Shown: positions 49,611-60,479 of the stretch, in pieces | Numbering within the stretch: the stretch's first letter is position 1 | Layout: each line of letters opens with the position of its first letter | Assembly (NCBI GenBank): GCA_026745465.1 | Contig: JACYXH010000813.1 | Location: 186,001 to 250,000, forward strand | DNA length: 64,000 nucleotides | Source: Lota lota | Lineage: Eukaryota; Chordata; Actinopteri; Gadiformes; Lotidae | Reading direction: 5' to 3' | Made by a program: the position numbers and the translations under genes | Notes under the pieces: model-generated | Seen by the model: the letters and a program-made list of their open reading frames with translations, nothing else | Told to the model about the DNA's origin: nothing | The model's database searches: none

Positions 49611-52600
49611 ATATACTTCCCCCCCACTTTTCTCTCTCTCTCTCTCTCCCTACTCACCGAAGGAGAAGAGAACGGGGGAGTTGGGGTCTGCAGGAAGGTT
49701 CCAGAAGGCGATGTTAATGGCCATGGTGCACAGCAGCAGGCTCATGCAGCAAGAAACCCTCTGTGCTCGGGTGAAGGGGCTGCGCCAAGGGGGGTCCACG
49801 ATGGACACCCAGATGTGTTCGTCCCTGAAGCCCGTGGAGGTCCGGTTGTGGAAAATGTTCCTGTCACAGAACACAGTCTTGCCCTCACACTACTGCAATG
49901 CCCCTAATAAACTACTCTGTCTTTTATATACATTATTATACCAAATCTAGTCTCTGTTTTGACATTTGTAAAGCTATCAGTGGTGTACCTGATAGCTGTA
50001 TCAGTACATTTCGACATGTGTGATATCTGTGTTATATTACAATCCAGTAAAATCAGGATGGACCAATAGGATAGCATCGTGGTTAGGGTGTTCAATTCCC
50101 AGCCTAAAGGTATTGGATTTGATCCCCAATGTATGCAGTCTACCTGTTGGCATCTTTGAGCAAGACAGTCTAACCCTTACCTGCTCCACAATGACCTGCA
50201 TATGTATTCACTGTCAGTCCCTTTGGATAAAAGCTTCTTCTTAGTGACAAAATAGTTTCGTAAATAGTACATCCAAAACAGGCCTTATAAATACCAATAA
50301 CCAAAGAAACTACAGACTGATTGTCAATCTGTATTCACTGCAAGTATCTTTAGAATAAAGCTTCTCCCTACAGTTTTTACTAATGACTAAATATTAAAAT
50401 GTAAAATGGGAATGTGCACTGACTTGATGAGCTGATTATTATGGTCTGTCGTGGGTCTCTAACCTGAAGCTGGCGATCTCGTTGTTCTTGGCGACGTTGA
50501 AAACCTTCTTGGTGGCGCCGTCGCCACGGTCGGAGCTCAGCCAGCAGTCACACAGAAACTGACAAACCTGGCGTGTCTGCATGTCCTGCACCATCACCTT
50601 GTTGATGTACCTGACACACACATGCACACACACGCACACACACACACAAACACACACAAACACACACACACACACACACATATGCACACGCACATGCACA
50701 CCCACATGCAAACACACACACACACAAGCACATGCACATACACAAACACTCAAATGCATGCATAAACTCATACACACCCACACATGCATAGTGGCATTTA
50801 TTATAAATGATTATCAATCATTGATCAGTGCTGTATGTATTTATTATAAGTAGTACTATTAATGTAATTCTAAGTATTCATATTATATTCGATTAGTGAT
50901 TAGTGATTATTGATAATCACCAGGTGATCCGGAGCTGTCTACTCTCTATTATTATCAATATGTTATTGATTATAGATGATTGATTATTAATGGCTACCAG
51001 GAGGGGTGTCCTCCGGAGCTGTCATGCTGGAGGCGGAGGTTGCGTAGCTCGCCGAGGGGGAAGGGGGTGGAGAGCAGGAACATGTCCACCGCTCCTCTCT
51101 CAAAGACCGGCTTGTCTGGATCCACCAGGTTCTGCGTCTCGCTCTCTGAGTCCGTGCCTATGAGCCGCACCGTCACCTGACGGAGGAGGAGGGTTCAGAC
51201 ATCAACAAGTCAACATTCAGAGAGAAAGACACAGAACACATATAAACACTTAGGTCTTCACATTCAGAGAGATTGAGAAAATGTAAACACTGAACACTTC
51301 ATATTCAGAGTAATAGATTGAGAACACATATAAACACTACCATCAACTCAGAGACTGCCATTCGTACACCTGCTTTAAGTGCTATTGTCAAGTCAATTTT
51401 AATGTATAGCCCTTGATTACAGTTCCAGTCTCAAAGGGCTTCACAGGCCACATGTTATGACCCCCACCCCCTTCCTAACCCTAGGCCCCCAAAGAGCAAG
51501 GAAAAGAGACATGTTGAAAGATGATTTTCGGTCAATCCTAGTGAACAATAAAACAATTGGAATCGATGGGTTGGTACTGGTAGGATAGGCGCTTTTTATA
51601 TGTATATTAAGTCTGTATAATTCATAGTTAAAGATGCCTTGTCTGTAGTTTTATGAATAATGAGGTTGACTGTTAACGCCTGAGTGGAGGGGCCAGGTGT
51701 CTTACGTTGGAGGAGGTGCCAGCGTTCTTGCGGTGGCCCGTGTGCACACTCAGCAGGTAGTTGTAGGAAGCACATGGGTGGTTGTCCTCTAAGACAGTGA
51801 TCTTCCTCTGAAGTTTCACAGCACGCATGGAGGAAATACATGAATAAAAGAAATAAAAATAAAAACCACTTTTGTGAATGGGTTCATCAGAATAATAGGA
51901 ATATATTTATATATATTTATATTTTAGTACATATATTTTACATATAATTTTTGTTTATGCATTCCAAAGCTTAATTTTACCAGGTAAGTCAGGTTTCATT
52001 TGCTCTATAGAACTCGCTCTAAACAAAACCAATTAAAACACAAGAAGATGGAATCCAAATAGCATCACATAAGGTCCTATAAAGCAGTAACACAGTAACC
52101 AAGTGGTAGAGATGGGTCCTGACCCTGACGAGTGCTCGGCGGTCTGAATACCAGGCCCACAGGACGGTGACCAGGTAGAGGAAAAAGAAGGCACAGAGCA
52201 GCGCCAGAACCACGTAGTTGTCCTTTATAGTCTTGAACAGGTTGGCCGTCTCGGACAGGTCCAGGGCGTTGGGCATGACGAAGAAGGAGTTCCCAAACAG
52301 GGTGAGGTGGTTACACAGACACTGGGTGAGCATCGGGGTGCTCTGCAGTCCCACCTGAAAGAACCAGAGCTCTGTTAGAACCCCCGACCTACTCCTTAAG
52401 GACCCACTGTCTAACCCCTAGCTGCTCCTTAAGGACCCACTGTCTAATCCCTACCTGCTCGGTAAGGACCCACTGTCTAACCCCTAGCTACTCCTTTAGG
52501 ACCCACTGTCTAACCCCTAGCTGCTCCTTTAGGACCCACTGTCTAACCCCTACCTGCTCGGTAAGGACCCACTGTCTAACCCCTAGCTGACCCTTAAGGA

Positions 52601-54840
52601 CCCACTGTCTAACCCCTACCTGCTCCTTAAGCACCCACTGTCTAATCCCTATCTGATCAGTAAGGACACACTGTCTAACCCCTACCTGATCCTTAAGCAC
52701 CCACTGTCTAACCCCTATCTGCTCCTTTAGGACACACTGTACAACCCCTACCTGCTCTTTAAGGGCTCACTGACTAACCCCTACCTGCTCCTTAATGACC
52801 CACTGTCTAACCCCTAGCTGTTCCTTAATGACCGACCTGTCTGACCCCTACCTGCTCCTTACTGATGACCTGTCTAACCCAACCTGCTCCCTAATGACAA
52901 CCTACCTAATCCCCTATCCACAATTTAATGACTATTGATTTGTTGTTCGACTTCTGGACCATGTTGGAATTGATTACGCCCTAAATAGTGCACTATATAG
53001 GGCAAGTGGACTTATTCCAACACGGCAGTGGTGTCTGAGCAAGGTGACAGTCTGACCTGGCAGCCCTCGATGCTCCACTCCTCCTGCAACAAGTCCCAGA
53101 ACATGCACTTGGTGATGAAGGAGAGGAATTGTACGTTCAGGCGCTCGTCGTCGCTGGCGTTGAAGAGGACCGCCTTGAGGAACCACACACCCACCGTCTC
53201 TTCTAACATGTCGGGAGTCACCAACCAGCTATACCCAACTGTCACAGGAGGACATAGGTTAAATATTCAGACTAATACTCTGCTGGCCTATAAGTCAGAG
53301 AAAACACACTAAAAGAATCCGAAAAGTGGCCCAATGTGGATTGAAGGAGGTTTAAGTAGAACAGGCAGATGCTTGTCGTTCAGATACATATCGTTATCAA
53401 TCAGGTAAGGGTAGTGCATCTTGCCCAATGATCACTTCAGTTACACTAACAAGCCACTACACTACATTTTTAATGAGCTTACCCAGCTTTGACGTATAGT
53501 CTGTTTTTAACTAACATTTGCATTTGGATTGGTTCCAGTATGACACAGATACACACCAACACACACTGGCAGAAGGCAGCAGGCAGAGCAAACCAGCAGA
53601 AGCCAATCATGCTAAGTCATGCTGTTCTCTGCTTAGCCCGCCACATAACCTCGTTCCCAGGCACACTGATCTCACAAGAGAGAACGGATAGTGTTTGAAG
53701 ATAGGGAAAGACTTCCGATGCAGGGAAATCGATTGCTTTGTCAAATTATTTGTCAAACTATATTTCTTAGACTTAGACTGTTTCACCCAGGACTGTTAAC
53801 TTTACACAGCGCACAGAAAGTAAGAGATCATATATTACATCTTGGTAGTGGGAGGCACCAGACCTGACCAGATGCTAGCCGATGATACTCAGCATCCACC
53901 CCTAGATGAATCGCTACCTGATTGGTTTAAGATGACACTACTGCTGGCATTGGTAGTGTTTGGAGCACTCCCCGCAGCCAGGAGCAGCAACAGCGACACA
54001 TTGGCGCTTGGCTGAACATTGAAGACAATGGTGGCATTGGTGTCGGTGACGTTAAATGAGGTCAGGACAATAGTGCTGTTCGTCATCTCAACAGTTTCAT
54101 TCTGAAGTCCCGAAGCGTTGTTCGGGAGGAAGATCTGATGAGGCAAGAGGTGACATTAGTATCTGGAATGTAGCGTGAGGAAATAAGCATTAGCACCTGT
54201 GAGTTAGCAGCATTAAATGGCATGTTGAAAGACTCCAAAAATGCTGGATCCAGGAAGTATGGATGGCCCCAGCAGTTGCCTCCCAGTGTGATTCTGTACC
54301 TGTATCATTTCTGACAGGTTGCCCAGGTTGATGGCTATCAGCCCATAGGACAGTGAAAAGCTGCATACGTTCTCCATGATGGTCTCATTGGTCTGGTGGG
54401 GTAGCTTCTTGAAGAAGCCCAACTGTGAGGAGGAAAAAGGGAGTTTATTACAGGCCTCCCCTCAAGTAGCAAACAAAGATAATCAACAGGGATTTATGTT
54501 TGGGGTCTTAGACTACCATTGTTGTCTAAAAATACATTCCCATCATGGAGCAGCCCTGTTACTTTGGTTCGGGTGCACACATTTTCCCTCATTTGGAGTT
54601 TTCCACTTGATCCTACAACACCATTATATGCAACACTGGGCAGATGCAGAGGAAGTATATACACTTCCTTTCACCTCATACAGGAGAATAACTGAGAAAT
54701 ATAGCAGAGGTGAGCCACAAATCCTCACGGTCAGCTTCTGTGAGCCCTCCCACCAGGAACTACATGAGAACCACCAGGAGATCCTGGTTGGACCAGGCGC
54801 ACACACCCTAACACAAACCCTTGTGCACACACATGCAGAC

Positions 54841-54879
<39 letters not shown>

Positions 54880-55126
54880 AACACAACATATATATAGGAA
54901 ACATATATACCTGGGCGATGACATTGGGATACTGTTGGAGGTACGATTTTAATGCGGAGAATGAAGGGAGTTTAACAGACGGCCCGTTGGGTTCAGAGGT
55001 AAACACCGCATTGCCCATTTCTTCTGGTTTGAGCCTGTAAATAACCAATTATTAGAATCACTTAATTTTTCAAGAAAATTTTACTTTTACTTAAAACACA
55101 AATACAAGCTACTGAAATCTCTGAAA

Positions 55127-55157
<31 letters not shown>

Positions 55158-57543
55158 TTCTCTCTCTCTCTCTGTATATATATATATATATACACATATA
55201 AACTGTTTTAAAGTCCTTCTTCACATATACAGACTAAAAGTCCTTAATCATGGTCTCAAAGACTTTATCAAAGTTACAGTATGTCTTTTGTCACAGTTAC
55301 AGTCTGTCCTTTATCACAGCTACAGTCTCTACTTTATCACAGCTACAGTCCTTTATCCAGTTTCAGTCTTGGCTTTATCAATCTGTCCTCAATGACAGTT
55401 TAAGTCTGTCCTTTATCACAGCTACAGTCTGTCCTTTATCACAGTTACAGTCCGTCCTTTATCACAGCTACAGTCTAAAAGTCCTTTATCACATTCTCAA
55501 AGTACTTTATCAGAGCCAAACTCTGTCCTTTATCACACCTTCAATCTGTCCTTTATCACAGCTAGTCTGTCCTATACCATAGGTACAGTTTGTCCTTTCA
55601 GCTAACCATGGTCTAGTTTTCCTACAGCCCATAGGTCTTACACAGCCAAACTCACAATAGGGACAGTAAGAACGATATTGTTGGGACCCAACTTCTACCT
55701 GATCTGGTAGATGGCGCCTGAATCATGGTAAACTGTCAGGGGTTCATCTGAGACCAGCAGGATGCTGATGGTGGAGTAGATCTCAAAGATCTGGTCAAAC
55801 AAGTTCTAGACAAGCATAGTGAGACATCTATCAGATATTTATTACAATTTATTAAAAGGAGGTGTTTGTGCAATTAATACAATTAATGAATGCATGTTCA
55901 GTCAGGTTTTGAACCAAGGAAATTATTGCTCCAAACCAAGGACCTTCCTCCTTCAAATCAACAACTTCCTTCCTGCAAACCAAGGACCTTTTCTGAGGGT
56001 TAGGGTTAGGGTTAGGGTTAGGGTTAGGGTCCTCTAACCCAAGGACCTTCTAACCATGAGGCAGCTCAGCACCTAGACCTGCAGGCATCTCTGAGACTCT
56101 GGGACTAGTCTAATATTTAGCGTCTGACCTTGGGGTTGGGGTTTGTGTCGATATCACACTTCTTCTCTGACAGGCGTTGGATGGCCTTGCAACAGTTAAG
56201 AATGTGGCTGATGGTCACGTTGTGACTGGTCGCATATTCTGGCGTCATCGTCTTGACAGCTGCTGCTAGTCTGGTGATGAAGGTACTCTGAGGGAAAGAG
56301 GACCTTCCTAAAGTTATCTTTCATCCAACGTGAAATATACATTTATTTAATATACTGCCCGAAAAATACATACATCAACTGCGTCGTAAGTTAGGCTGTT
56401 GAGTTATGATTTGGTCAATGAACTGTCTACTACATCAATGGTATACTATGTCAGTAGGATATGACTAAAATGTTACTGACCCTGTTATCATTGGTCACTT
56501 CATTTGTTTCCATGATAAATAGATCCTGATCAGAAGCCTGAATATGAAAAGGAAGAAATAATTGTTTACTTGATAAACAATGAACATACGTATAAATAAA
56601 TACATACAATTAAGGTCAAAATGAAACATCTCTGACCTCAAGAACGATTTCAATCGGTGCTACAGCTCTGGCAAAACCTGGGGGGAAAAAGTTACCATTG
56701 TCTTACTGTAAATAATGTTAGAACATTATTAAGATATGTGTGTATGTGTGTTCGGCCTATATTGGATTGGGCTGTAGAGAGTCTTACTTACGAGTTTTTT
56801 GTGGGCCAGTGGAAGATTCTTCATCCTGTGGAGAAAATGGAAAACAAAACCATTTAATAATAATAGTTTTTTTGCCTGAGCGCTTTTCTGTTGGTCTTGT
56901 TATTAAACTATCACGAATTAACGGCCTTTGGGCAATGCACAAGTGTATACTCATTGCCATATAGAGATATATCTCAAACCAAACAAAAACAATTGTTTTT
57001 TGACTCGTGAGCTATTTCTGTTTCAAGAATAATATTCTCTTCTTACCGTTGCTTCTTCTGTAGGCGGTATATCTGTTCAATGGGAGGAATAATAAAGAGG
57101 CTGTTAAAGGTCTGCTCTTTCAGAGTAACAGGCTGCTTATACTTTTTAAATGTCAAATAACCGTTGTTGGGTGTCAACGCTTGATGGAGGCATTCACTGT
57201 TCTAAGTGGGATTCTGCGAGTACACTGGATTTCTTGCACAAATTCAGTAACGTCTGATGATCTTAATAATTTGACGATTATGTGTGTTGTATAAATGTTT
57301 GTTTTCATAGTTTGAATACATGAGTGGGAAAAGTAGCCGGCAAGACAAAGTGGGACCTCCATCGACATGACATGCCATTCCATTTTTAGATAGGTGCTCA
57401 TGTAAGCTATTGTGACGGCCTCTGTGGACTATGCAGGGGATATAAAGATCCACGGCGTATATATATATGCAGAGTTATACACTAATAAGCAGAAATGTAA
57501 GTCTGCCTTAACAGTTGTGTGTGTGTTTGTGTGTTTGTGTGTT

Positions 57544-57575
<32 letters not shown>

Positions 57576-57744
57576 GAGGGGGATGTTTACCCAGAGAGCA
57601 AAGGTAGCCCCGCCTCTTGTCACATTCCTTTGATGTCACCAGGTAATTCTTGGGGTCCAGGTAGGTACACAGGAACAAGGAGGAGTCCCTCAAAGCCTCC
57701 AGTTCTGTCGAATTTGGACAGAGCAATGCCCACACACACCGCAG

Positions 57745-57775
<31 letters not shown>

Positions 57776-57809
57776 TAAACAAATACAGATAAAGACATAT
57801 GCAAACACA

Positions 57810-57857
<48 letters not shown>

Positions 57858-58457
57858 CAAATACATATGACATCATTCTATACAGCATTATATATGCTAT
57901 ATACTTAAGTATATAGCATATTTATATTGTATTTTGTACATTAATAGAGTATATTGTATTCATCCAGTCCACATACATATAGAAATTCAACAGTACAGAA
58001 TACTTTATACCTCTATAATTACAGTTTATACTGTATAGTCCCTAGTACAGTATATTAGATATTTGAAGTCGTCATTACACACACAAGTGTCTACACAGAG
58101 AACAGTAAGTAAGGGTGTCAATGGCTCACCCATGGGAGGTATGTGGTCCTGTTCTTCAACCCCCTCTCCGAGCCACCAGGTCAAGCTTGACTCCAGATTT
58201 CCTTCCTTGAGGCTCTGGAGGAAACTCTCGCCATCGACCACATTCAGGAGCTCCCCTCCCCTCTCCTGGCAGGCGTCCTCTGCCTGGAACCAGTCCAGAG
58301 ATTCCTCCACAAACTCATAGCAGGAGTTTCTGAAGGCATGGAGGTGTCGCGGTGGAGACAACTTGTCGTGTAGCGTGTCTCTACACACCCCGGCGGCCAA
58401 TACAAATTCAACGGGAATCACTGCGCAGACGAAGAAGACAAGGAGAGGAAGGCCCAT
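44795..58457 (-). CDS. pkd1l3: Polycystin-1-like 3, lacking the channel half (23 exons)
   Basis: Exons on the minus strand: 58457-58130, 57704-57591, 57072-57047, 56825-56792, 56677-56637, 56537-56481, 56287-56129, 55805-55699, 55034-54911, 54422-54300, 54134-53918, 53238-53057, 52354-52124, 51807-51706, 51176-50998, 50610-50464, 49860-49658, 49510-49323, 48428-48293, 47644-47449, 46640-46418, 45328-45244, 44841-44795. All 22 junctions keep phase, giving 1082 aa. Domains: signal peptide 1-21; C-type lectin about 25-147; spacer; a heavily N-glycosylatable GAIN-like region (nine NxS/T in exon 11); GPS about 485-520 (CMFWDLL..W..EGC..CLCNHLT, cleavage HL|T); TM1 about 543-570; PLAT about 608-740; TM2-TM3 in exons 17-18; TM4-TM5 in exons 21-22. 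It then ends EQRDRCRRYTGRQGD-stop. Human PKD1L3, a surface partner of PKD2L1, is about 1730 aa with TM6-11. That half is absent here. The identity rests on domain order and the IST1-DHODH neighbours. Confidence 0.85.
45330..45440. repeat. (CA)n microsatellite abutting pkd1l3 exon 22 acceptor
   Basis: About 90 bp of CA plus a gacaga interruption. On the minus strand the (TG)n runs directly into the acceptor cag before 45328, so it stands in for the pyrimidine tract. Confidence 0.95.
46683..46750. repeat. (CA)n microsatellite near pkd1l3 exon 21
   Basis: CA dinucleotides, about 45 bp upstream (minus strand) of the exon 21 acceptor at 46641. Confidence 0.95.
47200..47480 (-). repeat. Tandem copies of pkd1l3 exon 20 end with splice donor
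   Basis: Five diverged units of 56-69 bp, marked on plus by gtggc at 47460, 47391, 47335, 47271 and 47205. Unit 1 contains the exon 20 end and donor (on minus, CACAAGGCAGCTTG|gtacac). The others repeat forms such as CACAATGGAGCATGgtac and CACAAGGCAGCATGgttt, each with a GT at the same place. A related duplication of the exon's acceptor side lies at about 47750-47790. Confidence 0.85.
48223..48288. repeat. (GT)n microsatellite at pkd1l3 exon 19 donor
   Basis: GT/GC dinucleotides begin immediately beyond the exon 19 donor (48292-48287, minus). Confidence 0.95.
48474..48700. repeat. ACAACAAGACACATT minisatellite
   Basis: About nine imperfect units of 18-24 bp of the form acactacaacaacaagacac in a pkd1l3 intron, including shortened copies. 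Confidence 0.85.
49550..49605. repeat. (CA)n microsatellite in pkd1l3 intron
   Basis: CA dinucleotides in the short intron between exons 17 and 18, followed by a (TC)n at 49632-49649 next to the exon 17 donor. Confidence 0.95.
50060..50255 (+). repeat. tRNA-derived SINE
   Basis: The tRNA-like head has gatagcatcgtggttaggg (A-box-like) and ggatttgatcccc (B-box-like). The body has 'tttgagcaagacagtctaaccc'. The tail 'ctttggataaaagcttct' is the 3' tail typical of fish HE1/V-SINE-like elements. It lies in the intron between pkd1l3 exons 16 and 17. Confidence 0.7.
50612..50795. repeat. Imperfect (CA)n abutting pkd1l3 exon 16 acceptor
   Basis: CA-rich with ATG and CG interruptions. It starts at the acceptor (cag 50613-50611 on minus), so the pyrimidine tract is TG repeat. 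Confidence 0.9.
52380..52925. repeat. 33-bp minisatellite in pkd1l3 intron 12
   Basis: About 16 copies of a 33-bp unit (gacccactgtctaacccc plus tagctgctccttaag), spaced exactly 33 bp at first (52401, 52434) and degrading toward 52900. Because 33 is divisible by three, the minus strand is open with an 11-residue repeat, but there is no evidence that it is exonic. Confidence 0.9.
54830..54880. repeat. (CA)n microsatellite in pkd1l3 intron
   Basis: CA dinucleotides about 30 bp beyond the exon 9 donor. Confidence 0.95.
55126..55196. repeat. (TC)n-(TA)n compound microsatellite
   Basis: TC repeats with TTTC interruptions followed by TA repeats, in the intron upstream of exon 9 (minus). Confidence 0.95.
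55255..55610. repeat. ctgtcctttatcacagctacagt minisatellite
   Basis: About 14 imperfect units of 22-24 bp containing tcctttatcacag in the intron between pkd1l3 exons 8 and 9. The Ser/Tyr-rich open frame across it is a repeat artefact. Confidence 0.85.
55997..56030. repeat. Interstitial telomeric repeat (GGGTTA)n
   Basis: Five perfect GGGTTA units plus GGGT in the intron between pkd1l3 exons 7 and 8; the vertebrate telomere motif. Confidence 0.97.
57517..57574. repeat. (GT)n microsatellite in pkd1l3 intron 2
   Basis: GT with GTTT interruptions, 10 bp beyond the exon 2 donor. Confidence 0.95.
57740..57856. repeat. (CA)n microsatellites in pkd1l3 intron 1
   Basis: Two CA tracts (57741-57772 and 57811-57855) just upstream (minus) of the exon 2 acceptor. 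Confidence 0.95.
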
Positions 58458-58850
58458 GGTAGCTGTAGTGGAAGATGCTCAGTATCATTACTCCACAGAC
58501 ACTGCGGCCACCCCGATGTAACACTCAGCAGGGCTGAGGGAAAACTCCAAGCCTTCCCTTCGGAAAACTCTGCGTACATTCTTAATACTTTAGGGAAATC
58601 ATGGCAGACACTCAAACAAGATGCAAAGTGAAAGAGGATTGGTCCACTCAAGGTTAGAGAAGACCTTTAAAATGCTCCTTACTTCAACTCCAGGAAAGTT
58701 GCTTTAGAGACTCAATGGTTAAATGATTGGACTATTGAGTTTTAGCAAAATTCTTAATAAATATATATACGTATCTATGTCTCTAAATATCTATGTATCT
58801 ACATATCAATGTATCAATGTTTAAGTGTATAGACCTATCTACCTCTCTCT

Positions 58851-58912
<62 letters not shown>

Positions 58913-59109
58913 ATCCAGCTATTCATCTATCTATCTATTCATTTATCTAACTATTCAATTAGATTCAAGTCAACTCAAGTCAAAGGAGCTTTATTGCCAT
59001 GCAAAATACCAAGGTAATACAATGCAATGTAAATACAAAATACAAAAAATGTCAAAATAACTTCATAGAATAGACTTAGAATATCATTGTCCGTTTCTAG
59101 TCACACACG

Positions 59110-59140
<31 letters not shown>

Positions 59141-59258
59141 ACGCACACGCACACGCACACGCATACGCACACGCGAGATATCGCGATAGTACGACCAGGA
59201 AATAGCTGAGTCGTGCCATGATCGACGTGAGCAAAACAGGTACAGCACGTGCCGATCC
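58458..59258. promoter_or_regulatory. Head-to-head pkd1l3/dhodh intergenic region
   Basis: 801 bp between the two start codons. It contains (TC)n at 58845-58916, a common fish repeat tail (ggagctttattgccatgc at about 58985) and a (CACACG)n tract at 59100-59174. The pkd1l3 and dhodh promoters should both lie here, but no core element is obvious. tcgcgatagtacga near 59180 lies close to the dhodh start. Confidence 0.4.
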
Positions 59259-60427
59259 ATGGCGGGTCAGATAAAGGTATTTATTCGAATGATTTTACGT
59301 TTGCTACCTTGGATGGATCCGAGAAGATTTTTTAATTAACTTGGGCCGAACCATTTGAGCAGTAGGCTACATTTTGTCTACATTGAAACATGTGTTTTAG
59401 TGGGTAGGGGGTGGTAGGGTACTCCTCTATGTTGACCTGCACTATATAACGTATGTTATGATGGGCAGTGATCTATGGTGGTCAGGCAGTCAATACCGGA
59501 AACAGATGTACATTCCCTTTAAGTCATTAACACACGAGACAAATATTTTCCAAGACTGAATCATCGCAATACTTTATGTAATATATACACTTATTACACA
59601 GACCTTGATTATTGAATGTATTTTTACTATTGCTGCCAGCCGGCTAACATTCAGTTATTTAAGGAAGCTCTTGTCAATAAGATCGCTTATTGAGAATCAC
59701 CTTCCCTAATGTTAGAATAAGTGATGGATTACCCCACATGTCTAGTGAAGTCGCGGAGGTACTTTGAAACTCTTTTATTGTAACTGTCTTACGTTTATTC
59801 GCTTTAGTTCCAATAGTAGTCTGATGGACCCTTAAACCTACCATCGGTAATGAAAAGTTTTTTCTATTTAGTTATTAATTTGATTATAAGCAACTCTATT
59901 GGAATCTTTTAAATTGCCATAGTTCTGTGTCTGGTGATGTTACATAACTTGTAAAATCTGTTGAAGTAATCGGTTGTTCTTGTGTCGATCTATACTGGTT
60001 ACTAGGAAGCCTGTTACTCCCGTAATCACTGATCAATATATCATATTATATTAACATTATATCAATAATTGAGTCCCAGTACTCCTTAAAATCAACGTAT
60101 GATTGATGATGATATTCTTAACTCCAGTGAAAGTGCCAAGCCACATGAGTTATATTAGTGTATGTGGTCCCCAGAAACGTCTGAAGGATGCTGTGAAGAT
60201 CCTTGGTTCGGGGGCCTTCCTGTTCACCTCCTACCTCACCGTCACCGGAGATGAGCGTTTCTACGCCAACCAGCTTATGCCGCTGCTGCAGAGGATCGTG
60301 GAAGCGGAGACTGCTCATGTGATGGCGGTGAAACTGTTGAGTTTGGGGGTGTCCCCGCTCAACTGGTACCAGGACCCTGCCTCCCTGGTACACACACACA
60401 CATACACACACACGCACACGCACACGC

Positions 60428-60479
<52 letters not shown>

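Noticed and set aside
56000-56030. Chromosome end
   Set aside because: The telomere motif covers only 34 bp within an intron, with coding exons on both sides.
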